DNA from: Mycolicibacterium iranicum
Lineage (GTDB): Bacteria; Actinomycetota; Actinomycetes; Mycobacteriales; Mycobacteriaceae
Assembly (NCBI RefSeq): GCF_014190915.1
Contig: NZ_JACHVU010000012.1
Coordinates: 1-64,000, forward strand
DNA: 64,000 nt
Direction of reading: 5' to 3'
Shown in pieces: positions 33,890 through 41,814 of the stretch (position 1 is its first letter; the number at the start of each line of letters is the position of its first letter). The translations under genes and the position numbers were made by a program. Under the pieces are notes generated by a model, which was given only the letters and a program-made list of their open reading frames with translations, was not told the DNA's origin and did no database searches.

Positions 33890-34674
33890 GAGCGCGCAGC
33901 CTCCTGTGCCCACTCGCCCAGCACCCGGATCTTCTGCTCGCCGATCACCTGATTCAGATGTGACGCTTTGGGCCAACCGTAGTAGGCCGCGAAATGCAAT
34001 GCCAGTTCGTCCATTTCGTCGAACGTCAGATCGCGGCTCTTCAGTGCGGCGTACACATGGCTGACGATGGGATAGGGGGCATCTTGAAAGGCCACACACG
34101 CGACCGTGATCAGTCTGCGCTCTTTCCTACCCAGGCCGGGGCGCAGCCACATCTCGCCGAACACGAAGTTGAGGATGCCGGCGCCCTGAAAGGGATTGTC
34201 CCGGGTCGGCGCGTAGGGAAGGCAGTTGATGTCCATGAACGATTGCTCACCGACTGCAAGGCGGGCCTCTGGATCGCTGGGTGTCTGCAGCGGAAGGAGC
34301 GGCACCGGGGGCGGCGGTTGCTCACCCCGTTCACGGTGGATGCGATCCCACTGCTCGTCGACCACCATGTTGAACCGCGATGCCTTGGGCCACCCCCCGT
34401 ACACGGCGAAGTGCAGCACGGCTTCCTGTATCTCGGTGATGTCGATGTCCCCGCTGTTGAGGGCGGCATACACGTGATCGCGCAGGGGCCCTTCAGCATC
34501 CGAGGCGGCGACGCACGGCAGCGTGATGAATCGGCGGTCCCGCCGGGTCAGGACGGGCCGTTGCCAGACATCGGCGAAGACGAAGTCGAGCATGCTTGCG
34601 GTCGTCGGGCTTCCGTCCTCGGGTGCGGGGAAGGTCATCACGTCGCGGAATGCTTCACGGCCCCGGTCGCTCAT
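33886..34674 (-). CDS. Carboxymuconolactone decarboxylase-like protein with two tandem domains
   Basis: A 262-aa protein made of two similar halves. Each has an LDFVF(A/G)(D/E)-W/M-RP-L start, a basic RR(F/L)IT segment and an HVYAAL…LHFA-YGWPKAS core: the first in LHFAVYGGWPKASRFN, the second in LHFAAYYGWPKASHLN. This is the AhpD/CMD fold. The Cys pair of AhpD-type peroxidases is not present as C-x2-C, so redox activity is doubtful and a decarboxylase or lactonase-like role is possible. It overlaps both neighbours by 4 nt. Confidence 0.82.
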   Translation of the reverse strand: MSDRGREAFRDVMTFPAPEDGSPTTASMLDFVFADVWQRPVLTRRDRRFITLPCVAASDAEGPLRDHVYAALNSGDIDITEIQEAVLHFAVYGGWPKASRFNMVVDEQWDRIHRERGEQPPPPVPLLPLQTPSDPEARLAVGEQSFMDINCLPYAPTRDNPFQGAGILNFVFGEMWLRPGLGRKERRLITVACVAFQDAPYPIVSHVYAALKSRDLTFDEMDELALHFAAYYGWPKASHLNQVIGEQKIRVLGEWAQEAARS

Positions 34675-35474
34675 CGAATCGTCACTCCCGCATCGACTTT
34701 GAACTCGAGACCGGTCACGTACCGGGATTCGTCGGAGACCAGGAACAGCACCGCGTTGCTGATGTCGGCGGCCTCGGCCATCACGATGGGCAGGGCGTTC
34801 TGGAAGATCGGCGCCAGGTCCGGACGCTTGTCGACCAGCAGCGAGTGCAGTGACGCGGGCTGCATGCCGGTCTCCACGCCGGTGGGATGCACGGTGTTCA
34901 CCCGGACGCCGACCGCGGCGAGCTCATTGGCCAGTGCCTTGCTCATACCGACCACGCCATGTTTGGACGCGGTGTACGGAGTGTGCAGCGGACTGCCTTT
35001 GATACCTGCCGCCGAGCTGATGTTCACCAGGCTTCCGCCTCGCTCGACCAGATGCGGTAGCGCCGCGGCGCAGGTGTTCCAGGTGCCGATCAGATTGACG
35101 TCCACCACGGTGCGCCATTGCTCGGACGTGGTGGTGTCCCATGTCCCGGCGGTCAGCACGCCGGCGTTGGCCACCGAGGCGTCCAGTCCACCGAGTTCGG
35201 CGACCGCGGAGTCCACGGCCGCTGTGAGCGCTTCGGCGTCGCGGACATCGACGATGTGGGTGATCGCGCGGCGGCCGAGACCGGTTATCAGACGGGCGGT
35301 TTCGGCGAGGTCCTCTGGGGTCGACAGGGGATACTCCACGTCGGGCAGGGACGCGCAGATGTCGACGAGGATGAGGTCCGCGCCCTCCTCTGCCAGCCTG
35401 ACGGCGTGGCTGCGCCCCATGCCGCGGGCCGCGCCGGTGATGAGGACCCGTTTGCCGGCGATGCGACCGTTCAC
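34671..35474 (-). CDS. SDR-family oxidoreductase, mycofactocin-associated type
   Basis: A 267-aa protein with TGAARGMGRSHAVRLAEEG, LVDICASLPD, NAGVLTAG, SSAAGIKGSPLHTPYTASKHG (Ser, Tyr, Lys triad) and VTGLEFKVDAG. The insertion after VDIC (about residues 40–60) is typical of mycofactocin-associated dehydrogenases. The GTG at 35474 overlaps the upstream SDR stop by 4 nt. It presumably acts on the same or a related alcohol as its neighbour. Substrate unknown. Confidence 0.9.
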   Translation of the reverse strand: MNGRIAGKRVLITGAARGMGRSHAVRLAEEGADLILVDICASLPDVEYPLSTPEDLAETARLITGLGRRAITHIVDVRDAEALTAAVDSAVAELGGLDASVANAGVLTAGTWDTTTSEQWRTVVDVNLIGTWNTCAAALPHLVERGGSLVNISSAAGIKGSPLHTPYTASKHGVVGMSKALANELAAVGVRVNTVHPTGVETGMQPASLHSLLVDKRPDLAPIFQNALPIVMAEAADISNAVLFLVSDESRYVTGLEFKVDAGVTIR

Positions 35475-36301
35475 AGCTTGTTGCAGAATCCGGCGTCGAC
35501 GGGGAAGGTGACCCCGGTGACGTACTTGGCAGAGTCGGAGACCAGGTAGGCGATCGCCGCGCTGATGTCCTCGGGTTCGAGCAGCGACACCGGCATCGGG
35601 TTCTGCAGATGTGGCCCGCCGTCGGGGTAGTGCTCCAGGAAGGCGGTCATCGCCGGATTCACGGCCATCATGGTGTTCACAGCGGTCGGGTGCACGGTGT
35701 TCACGCGGATGCTGTGCGGGGCAAGCGCATTGGACAATGTACGCATCAGTCCGACGATGCCGTGCTTGGAGGCTGCATAACCCAGACCACCACCTTGTGA
35801 GCCGCCGAAGCCCCTCAGGCCGGCGGTCGAACTGGTGAAGACGATCGCGCCCCCGCGCCCGCCTGCGATGAGATGCGGGATCGTCGCCTTGGCGGTGTGG
35901 AAGGACCCGACGAGGTTGACGTCGATCGCCGCCGACCACATGGCGAGGTCTTCTTCGACGCTGGTTTCTCGGAATGCAGTCGGGGCGATGCCGGCATTCG
36001 CACAGACGATGTCGAGGCGACCGAATCGATGTACCCCGGCGTCGACCGCCGCTTTGACCGCGGAGAAGTCACGGACATCGGCGACCGTTCCGAGCATCCT
36101 GGCACCCGTCGATTCCACCAGCGCGACGGTTTCCTCGAGCTCGCCACGGCTCGCCAGTGGGTAGCCGTTGGCCGAGATGTCGGCACAGATGTCGATGCCG
36201 ACGATGTCGGCGCCGTCGTTGGCCAGCCGCACCGCGTGGCTGCGTCCCTGACCTCGTGCCACGCCCGTGACGAACGCGACCTTGCCGCGCAAAGAGTCCA
36301 T
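35471..36301 (-). CDS. SDR-family oxidoreductase, mycofactocin-associated type
   Basis: A 276-aa SDR and the first gene of the leftward operon SDR–SDR–CMD-like–ALDH. Motifs: TGVARGQGRSHAVRLANDG, IDICADISANGYPLAS, NAGIAPTAF, SSTAGLRGFGGSQGGGLGYAASKHG (triad) and VTGVTFPVDAG. The ATG is at 36301. Two palindromic operators lie 22–59 bp upstream, in the gap shared with a divergent TetR gene, so it is probably repressed by that regulator. Confidence 0.9.
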   Translation of the reverse strand: MDSLRGKVAFVTGVARGQGRSHAVRLANDGADIVGIDICADISANGYPLASRGELEETVALVESTGARMLGTVADVRDFSAVKAAVDAGVHRFGRLDIVCANAGIAPTAFRETSVEEDLAMWSAAIDVNLVGSFHTAKATIPHLIAGGRGGAIVFTSSTAGLRGFGGSQGGGLGYAASKHGIVGLMRTLSNALAPHSIRVNTVHPTAVNTMMAVNPAMTAFLEHYPDGGPHLQNPMPVSLLEPEDISAAIAYLVSDSAKYVTGVTFPVDAGFCNKL

Positions 36302-36322
36302 GAATCCTCGCTCCGTGCCATG

Positions 36323-36337
36323 AGTAACTTGGTTACT
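36323..36337 (+). promoter_or_regulatory. TetR operator, site A (AGTAAC-N3-GTTACT)
   Basis: AGTAAC-TTG-GTTACT is a perfect inverted repeat in the gap between the leftward SDR operon and the rightward TetR gene. Site B repeats it 23 bp further right. Placement between divergent genes is typical of an autoregulated TetR. Confidence 0.65.
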
Positions 36338-36345
36338 GCGGGTAC

Positions 36346-36360
36346 GGTAACCGAGTTACT
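36346..36360 (+). promoter_or_regulatory. TetR operator, site B (GTAAC-N3-GTTAC)
   Basis: GGTAAC-CGA-GTTACT keeps the GTAAC/GTTAC arms of site A with one outer mismatch. The two sites together also form a larger inverted repeat. The 23-bp spacing puts them about two helical turns apart, so two dimers could bind on the same face. Confidence 0.65.
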
Positions 36361-36384
36361 GCACACAGGCAAGGGGTGTATCGG

Positions 36385-36960
36385 ATGTCGGACGTAGAGG
36401 ATCGTCTGCTCGCGGCGGTCATCGAAATCCTCGAGACCGAGGGCTACGACGCCGTCCAATTGCGTGAGGTCGCGCGCCGCGCCCGTTCTTCTCTGGCCAC
36501 CATCTACAAGCGATACGCCACCCGCGAGGATCTGATCCTGGCCGCGCTGGAAGTGTGGCTCGACACGTACCGCTACTCGGAAGTGTCGCCGCATCGCCGG
36601 GCCGCGGGGGAGTCTCTCTATTCGGCGCTGATGGCGCTGTTTCGCACCATTTTCGAACCGTGGGAGCGCAATCCGGGCATGCTTGTGGCGTACTTTCATG
36701 CTCGAGCGTCGTCGCGCGGGCAGCAGTTGTTCCGCCGTGGCTTGGATATCGTCGCGCCCGCGGGGTTGGAGCTGTTGGTAGATGTCGACGACGACTTTGT
36801 CGCCGACCTGAACACAATCATCTCCAGCGTGGTCTATGGACTGCTGGGTCGCTTCGTTGCCGGGGAGATCGAGGCCACCGACATTCTGCCCGCCTTGGAC
36901 CGCACGGTGTACTGGCTCACGGCGGGATACGAGGCGACGAAAAGTGGCGCGGCAGAATGA
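36385..36960 (+). CDS. TetR-family transcriptional regulator
   Basis: A 191-aa regulator with helix-turn-helix RLLAAVIEILETEGYDAVQL and VARRARSSLATIYKRYATRE. The C-terminal half has VYGLLGRFVAGEIEATDILP. It is divergent from the SDR operon and shares with it the two AGTAAC-type palindromes, so it is inferred to repress both directions until a pathway compound binds. The ATG at 36385 follows AAGGGG and is preferred to GTG 36376. The 206 bp after it (36961–37166) hold no gene I can support. Confidence 0.88.
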   Translation: MSDVEDRLLAAVIEILETEGYDAVQLREVARRARSSLATIYKRYATREDLILAALEVWLDTYRYSEVSPHRRAAGESLYSALMALFRTIFEPWERNPGMLVAYFHARASSRGQQLFRRGLDIVAPAGLELLVDVDDDFVADLNTIISSVVYGLLGRFVAGEIEATDILPALDRTVYWLTAGYEATKSGAAE

Positions 36961-37166
36961 CGGTGAGGGAGTCGCTCGCCAGCTGAGGAATGTCGCTGAC
37001 CACTCGATCAGGCGCGTGCCCACTGGCATCCACAACCGGGCAGGCGCCACGCGCGGGGCATCCTCAACCCGATGTGTGTTCCAGGTCGGCGACCCGGCCC
37101 GAGCGCCTGCCTTCGTCGTCGGCGTGGTGTCCGGCGTTCGAGCCCCTCTGCCTCCATGCTGGGCAG

Positions 37167-37376
37167 ATGTCGAAGCGCGCCGAGTACATCTACGCCCTGT
37201 ACGAAGGTTCGCTCGCCGAGCCCGGCGATCGCAATCCGTACGCCGGCGACTCGCTGATCCTCGCGAAGTTGTGGCTGCGCGGTTACCAGCGGATGCTCTC
37301 CGTGCGGATCGACACCGGGCCGGCGATGCAGCGCTACCGTGCGGCGCAGGCCGAGGAAACGCAGCGGCCCGACTGA
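37167..37376 (+). CDS. Small Rmf/CrpP-like protein
   Basis: A 69-aa basic protein with the pattern GDRNPYAGDSLILAKLWLRG then YQRML. NPY followed by a W-x-x-GY/W segment is reminiscent of ribosome modulation factor (RMF)-like proteins annotated in actinobacteria. If correct it may bind ribosomes or act as a small regulator. Support is the motif only. The ATG at 37167 is preceded by GCTGGGCAG. Upstream sequence in the same frame is open but looks non-coding. Confidence 0.45.
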   Translation: MSKRAEYIYALYEGSLAEPGDRNPYAGDSLILAKLWLRGYQRMLSVRIDTGPAMQRYRAAQAEETQRPD

Positions 37377-37443
37377 CGACAGCGCTCTCCGGTCACGCCG
37401 CCGGCCTACCCCGGGCATCCGGGGCGGACACTAAAACTCTCAA

Positions 37444-37515
37444 CGTATGACCTGGCGGGACCTTCGGTGCCATACGAAGGAGCTTTCATTGACGAACCGC
37501 CGTCATGGTCATACG
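37444..37515 (+). promoter_or_regulatory. Candidate operator half-sites upstream of the P450–TetR operon
   Basis: CGTATGACC (37444–37452) and its exact reverse complement GGTCATACG (37507–37515) flank a third half-site CATACG (37471–37476). They lie 65–136 bp upstream of the P450 start. Repeated half-sites in an otherwise gene-free stretch (37377–37579) point to regulator binding, most simply by the TetR encoded downstream in the same operon. Confidence 0.45.
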
Positions 37516-37579
37516 CTTCGACACAATATGTCGGCACCGCCGCCCGCCGCTACGCAGTGAAAGTCGAGACATCGTGGTC

Positions 37580-38827
37580 GTGACCAGCACCGCCCCCAGC
37601 GTCTTCGACGCTGACCTCCCTACGTTCACCTACGGCCTCACGGCCACGCCGCACGACATCCTCGATGATGTCCGCGAGGCGCAGGCGCGGGCGCCCATCG
37701 CGATCGGCCCCTTCGGTCCGGAGATCCTGTCCTACGAACTCGCCCGCGAGATGTTGCGCGACAACAGGTTCCGTCTTCCACCCGGCATCACCCTCGCCGC
37801 CCAGGGCATCACGTCAGGTCCACTGTTCGACAAGATCACCACCAGCCTGCTCGGCTTGGACGGCGAACCGCACACCCGGCTGAGGAAACTGGTCTCCAAA
37901 GCGTTCACACCCCGCGCCACGGCGCGCCTCCACGACACGATCCACGAGGTGGTGAACGGGCTGATCGACCGGGTGCAGGACGCCGGACACTGCGATGTCG
38001 TCACCGCTATCGCCCGCCCGTACCCCACTCCCATCATCTGCGCACTCATCGGCGCTCCGAGCGACGACTGGCAGCTGTTCGCCGACTGGACCGAACAGGT
38101 CTTCACCGCTTTCAACTTCCAACCGGGGGCCGACTTCGACGAGGCGGAGATCATGCAGGCGTGGGGTGAACTCGACGCCTACGTCGACGGCATGGTCGCC
38201 GACCGCCGCGGCACGCTGACCGAGGATCTGCTCTCCGAACTCATCCGCGCCGAAAGTGACGGCGAACGGCTGACTCTCGACGAACTCCGCATGCTGGTGG
38301 CAGGCTTCCTGATGGCAGGGACGGACACCACCCGCAACCAGTTGGCCGCATCGGTACAGGTGCTCAGCGAGCATCCGGATCAATGGGCGAAGTTGGGCGA
38401 GCACCCCGAGTTGGCGATGCAGGCGGTCGAGGAGAGCATGCGTCACTCGCCGGCGGCGTCGATCGTCCCGCGGGTCGCCACCCAGGACGCCGAGTTCGGC
38501 GGTTACACCTTCCCGGCGGGCACCTTCGTCTTCGTCAACACCTTCGCCGCCAACCGTGATCCCGCGATCTACGGCGATGCCGACCGCTTCGACATCGCGC
38601 GCAGGGACGCCCCGGCGATCCTGACCTTCGGTGGCGGCGCCCACTACTGCCTCGGCGCGAACCTCGCGCGCCGCGAACTGGCCGAAGCGCTCACCGTTCT
38701 CACCCGGCGACTCGCGTCACCACGTCGCACCGGGCCGGCCCCGTGGAAGCCCCTCCTCGGAATGACCGGGCCGACAGCACTTCCCATCGAGTTCACCACT
38801 CGCACGCCGGTGGCCGCGGATGCGTAG
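37580..38827 (+). CDS. Cytochrome P450
   Basis: A 415-aa P450 with the I-helix AGTDTTRNQLA, the K-helix ExxR in EESMRHSPAAS and the heme loop FGGGAHYCLGANLAR. All expected motifs are present. It has no ferredoxin beside it, so it must draw electrons from another partner. The GTG at 37580 is chosen, with GTG 37574 two codons upstream as an alternative. The last 8 nt overlap the following TetR gene. Substrate unknown. Confidence 0.92.
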   Translation: MTSTAPSVFDADLPTFTYGLTATPHDILDDVREAQARAPIAIGPFGPEILSYELAREMLRDNRFRLPPGITLAAQGITSGPLFDKITTSLLGLDGEPHTRLRKLVSKAFTPRATARLHDTIHEVVNGLIDRVQDAGHCDVVTAIARPYPTPIICALIGAPSDDWQLFADWTEQVFTAFNFQPGADFDEAEIMQAWGELDAYVDGMVADRRGTLTEDLLSELIRAESDGERLTLDELRMLVAGFLMAGTDTTRNQLAASVQVLSEHPDQWAKLGEHPELAMQAVEESMRHSPAASIVPRVATQDAEFGGYTFPAGTFVFVNTFAANRDPAIYGDADRFDIARRDAPAILTFGGGAHYCLGANLARRELAEALTVLTRRLASPRRTGPAPWKPLLGMTGPTALPIEFTTRTPVAADA

Positions 38828-39458
38828 CCGCGGCTGGGCCGGGGCCACACCGGACACCGACGAGGAGGCCATCGGCCGAATCCTCGATGCGGTCGACGAC
38901 GTGGTCGCCGAGCACGGACCGGCCTTACGTCTGGCCGACGTGGCCCGCAGGCTCGGAGTGACCCGTCAGACCGTGTACCGGTACTTCCCGAACGCCGACG
39001 CGCTGCTCATGTCCAGTGCGATGCGTGCAGGCAACGGATTCATCGACCAGATCGTCGAACACGTTCGCGGGGTCGAGGACCCGGTGATGGCACTGGTCGA
39101 GAGCGTGTCCTTCGGAATCGAGAATCTCGCGGGCGACCCCCAACTGGAGAAGCTGCTGACCGGGCGGCAGGACGGCGAAGCGCTCACCTCGCTGACGTCC
39201 GACACGGCCACCACTTTCTGCCTGTCGGTCTTTCAGCGCTTCGATGTGGACTGGCGGCAGCACGGATTCGACGACATCGCGCTCGGTGAACTCGTCGAAA
39301 TGACCCTTCGCAGTGTGCAATCGCTGCTGATCGACCCGAGGCACCCCGCCCGCACAGGAGTCGAACTACGCCGATTCATCGCCCGCTGGCTCGGTCCCGC
39401 GATCGTCTACCCACGGATGGCGTCCCTGTTCACCCTGGGGGAGGCCGTCAGGGCCTGA
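38820..39458 (+). CDS. TetR-family transcriptional regulator
   Basis: A 212-aa regulator with helix-turn-helix GRILDAVDDVVAEHGPALRL and VARRLGVTRQTVYRYFPNAD. Its ATG overlaps the P450 stop, so P450 and regulator are cotranscribed and probably autoregulated through the CGTATGACC half-sites upstream. The 3' end overlaps the convergent zeta-toxin-like gene by 11 bp. Confidence 0.87.
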   Translation: MRSRGWAGATPDTDEEAIGRILDAVDDVVAEHGPALRLADVARRLGVTRQTVYRYFPNADALLMSSAMRAGNGFIDQIVEHVRGVEDPVMALVESVSFGIENLAGDPQLEKLLTGRQDGEALTSLTSDTATTFCLSVFQRFDVDWRQHGFDDIALGELVEMTLRSVQSLLIDPRHPARTGVELRRFIARWLGPAIVYPRMASLFTLGEAVRA

Positions 39459-40038
39459 CGTCGGCCGGCCACCGCCGGGTCAGTGCCGACGGTGTCCACT
39501 GCGGCCAGGTCGGTGATCCGATGGCGTAACCCGCGGCCATCTGGGCGACGATGCGCGGGCCCCGCGAGGCGCTGTTGTCGTAGAACGTGGCCGATGTTGA
39601 ACGCGAAGCCGCCGTGGCGACCAGGCTCCAAAGTCGTTGATAGCGTTCGCGGATCTTCTCCTCCGGTACGTGGTGTCCGCCTGCCCGGACCCGGTGGCGC
39701 ACCCGTTCCACCGCCAGCTTCTCGGGGATGAGTAGGGCGTGCAGGACGACCGTGTACCCCGCGGCGTCGGCCGCGTCGATGAGCTCGAGTTTCGACGGGT
39801 GCGAGAAAACGGTCTCGGCGATGAACGATTCGCCGAGTTCGATCAGTTTCGTGCGCGTGCGCGCGGCGATCTGGGCTGCCTCATAGCTGTGCTCGGCCGC
39901 GGCGTCCGGCCACTGCCGCTTGGCGATCTCGTCGGCGTTGACGAACATGCTGCGGGGCAGCAGGGGAGCCAGGGTCAGCTCCACGAAGGTGGACTTGCCG
40001 GCGCCGTTACAGCCGACGACCAGGTCGAGTCGGTTCAC
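39448..40038 (-). CDS. Zeta-toxin-like P-loop kinase
   Basis: A 196-aa protein with Walker A GCNGAGKST at residues 9–17, FVNADEIAKRQWPD, and FIAETVFSHPSKLELID, a pattern of the zeta-toxin/predicted ATPase group. Zeta toxins phosphorylate UDP-N-acetylglucosamine and block wall synthesis, and that activity is inferred only. The GTG start overlaps the stop of the upstream ParD-like gene (GTGA), so it is the second gene of a toxin–antitoxin operon. Confidence 0.8.
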   Translation of the reverse strand: MNRLDLVVGCNGAGKSTFVELTLAPLLPRSMFVNADEIAKRQWPDAAAEHSYEAAQIAARTRTKLIELGESFIAETVFSHPSKLELIDAADAAGYTVVLHALLIPEKLAVERVRHRVRAGGHHVPEEKIRERYQRLWSLVATAASRSTSATFYDNSASRGPRIVAQMAAGYAIGSPTWPQWTPSALTRRWPADVRP

Positions 40039-40430
40039 CGGTCATCGGCGCGGTGCAGCACGGTTGAGCTGCCGTCGGGCCGGTATTGGACGATCTCTCC
40101 GTCGGCGTTGAGCGCCACGGCGGTAACACCGCGCGCGGCGAGCGTCTTCCCGTAATCGGCACCGGCCAGACTCTCTTCGATGGCAACCGCCACCTCCGCG
40201 TTGAACACGATTCCTTCCTCAGCGGTGAGGTCGCCGAGCCCGGTGTCCCCGGACAACGCAGCCTCGACCCGGCGGCGGGCGGCGCTCTGCTGGCTGGAGA
40301 CTGCGCGGCCCACACGGGCCCAGTGGTCGAGTTGCTGCTTGGCCGACCGGCTCTGCCGAGAGCCCTCGGCAGCGGCGCTGTCCATCAGATCTGCCGCGAT
40401 ACGCGTCACGCGGTCTGTGGTGTCCGGCAT
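40035..40430 (-). CDS. ParD-like antitoxin family protein
   Basis: A 131-aa protein. The N-terminal part (RIAADLMDSAAAEGSRQSRS, KQQLDHWARVGRAVS) reads as a ribbon-helix-helix DNA-binding segment of the ParD-family antitoxins. The C-terminal part (ALNADGEIVQYRPDGS) could contact the toxin. The pairing is unusual, since zeta toxins normally have an epsilon antitoxin. Two palindromes directly upstream of its ATG (40430) suggest autoregulation. Confidence 0.75.
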   Translation of the reverse strand: MPDTTDRVTRIAADLMDSAAAEGSRQSRSAKQQLDHWARVGRAVSSQQSAARRRVEAALSGDTGLGDLTAEEGIVFNAEVAVAIEESLAGADYGKTLAARGVTAVALNADGEIVQYRPDGSSTVLHRADDR

Positions 40431-40444
40431 CAGCACCCTCCTGT

Positions 40445-40478
40445 GTAGCAGTGTGCTACCACTGTAGCAGGATGCTAC
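40445..40478 (-). promoter_or_regulatory. Twin palindromic operators of the toxin–antitoxin operon
   Basis: GTAGCA-GTG-TGCTAC (40445–40459) and GTAGCA-GGA-TGCTAC (40464–40478) are perfect inverted repeats 19 bp apart. They sit 15 bp upstream of the antitoxin start, in the divergent gap with the Ser/Thr kinase gene, and fit cooperative binding by a ribbon-helix-helix antitoxin. Confidence 0.7.
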
Positions 40479-40549
40479 GTGAGCGAGAGGCTGCCACAAT
40501 GGCATCTCCTCCCAGGCGGGTTTGTGGGCACACATGCAGGGATACACCG

Positions 40550-41803
40550 ATGACTATGACCGAGCGCGAAATCCTCGCGGGGCGCTACGAACTGCGAGGT
40601 GTTCTGGGCTGCGGGGGAATGGCCGAGGTCCGTGACGGCTGGGACATGCGCCTGGACCGGGCCGTGGCCGTCAAACTGCTGCATCCGGCGCTGCTCGCGC
40701 AGCCCGACCTCCGCCGCCGCTTCGAAGACGAAGCACGATGCGCCGCGGCTCTGACCCACCCGAACATCGTGAGTGTGCACGATTCGGGGGAGGACGACGG
40801 CCGTCCCTTCATCGTCATGGAGCGCCTCCCCGGGGACACTCTGCACGACCACATCGCCCAGGGACCCCAGGCGCCGCACCGGGTCCGCGCAATGCTCGAC
40901 GACGTACTCGCCGCGCTGGCGGCCGCGCACGGCATCGGCCTGCTGCACCGGGACATCAAACCGGGCAACATCCTGGTGGCCGCGGACGGTGTCAGCATGA
41001 AGGTCGGCGACTTCGGCATCGCCAAGTCCGCCGGGACCGCCCACACCATGACCGGCCAGATCATCGGAACCATCGCCTACATGAGCCCCGAACGGATCGG
41101 CGGCGCCCCGGCATCGGTGGCAGACGATCTGTACGCCGTGGGTGTCGTCGGCTACGAGGCGCTCACCGGCCGCCGGGCCTTCCCCCAGGACAATCCCGCC
41201 GCGCTCGCGCACGCGATCATGTCGTCGGGCCCGCCCTCGCTGCGCGCGGAGCGCCCCGACATCGACCCGGCGATCTCCGGTGCGATCGAGCGTGCGATGT
41301 CCCGTGACCCGCGCCAGCGGTTCGCCACCGCGAACCAGATGAGGGCCGCCCTCAACGGAGACCACACGGCCCTGCTCGCAGGGGCGGGTGTCGCCCCACC
41401 TGGGCCGCGGCCGGCCACCAAGGTCCTCGCCCAGCCCGTGCCCGCGCAACCCGACTACTTCGCAGGACCCGCGTCGGTGGCGTATGTGCCGCCGCGGCGC
41501 CGGGCGCCGATGAGCCGGCCAAAGAAGATCCTCGCCGCGGCAGGAGCTCTGACGGCGATCACCGTGACCGCCGTGGCGCTGGCTTCCGACCCCTCCAGCA
41601 CGACCACCACCCCCGAACCTGTGGCGACCAGTACCGCCCCGCCGCCACCGCCGCCGCCACCGTCGGCTCTTCCACCACCGCCCCCTCCCACCTCGGCGCC
41701 GGTCACCGCGACCTACCAGGAAGGTCAGGACAGCGGTGGGCCCGGTGAGTCGAAGAAGAAGGGCGGCAACGGAAATGGAAAAGGCAACGGCAAGCGCGAC
41801 TGA
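40550..41803 (+). CDS. Transmembrane Ser/Thr protein kinase (Pkn type)
   Basis: A 417-aa Hanks-type kinase. Gly loop LGCGGMAEVRDG, ATP Lys42 (AVKLLH), catalytic HRDIKPGN with Asp135, metal-binding D154-F-G and MSPER in the activation segment, so it should be active. One membrane helix (ILAAAGALTAITVTAVALA) follows near residue 330. The extracellular tail is a Thr/Pro-rich linker with long proline runs and a Lys/Gly/Asn-rich end (GGNGNGKGNGK). No PASTA domain is present. The ATG at 40550 has another ATG two codons later. Confidence 0.92.
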   Translation: MTMTEREILAGRYELRGVLGCGGMAEVRDGWDMRLDRAVAVKLLHPALLAQPDLRRRFEDEARCAAALTHPNIVSVHDSGEDDGRPFIVMERLPGDTLHDHIAQGPQAPHRVRAMLDDVLAALAAAHGIGLLHRDIKPGNILVAADGVSMKVGDFGIAKSAGTAHTMTGQIIGTIAYMSPERIGGAPASVADDLYAVGVVGYEALTGRRAFPQDNPAALAHAIMSSGPPSLRAERPDIDPAISGAIERAMSRDPRQRFATANQMRAALNGDHTALLAGAGVAPPGPRPATKVLAQPVPAQPDYFAGPASVAYVPPRRRAPMSRPKKILAAAGALTAITVTAVALASDPSSTTTTPEPVATSTAPPPPPPPPSALPPPPPPTSAPVTATYQEGQDSGGPGESKKKGGNGNGKGNGKRD

Positions 41804-41814
41804 CCGGTCGGCCG

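Noticed and set aside
34994..36300. Plus-strand frames opposite the SDR operon
   Set aside because: They mirror the SDR reading frames and contain no independent motif.
41635..41700. Run of CCG/CCA codons that looks like a simple-sequence repeat
   Set aside because: It is the proline-rich extracellular linker of the Ser/Thr kinase and is explained by coding.
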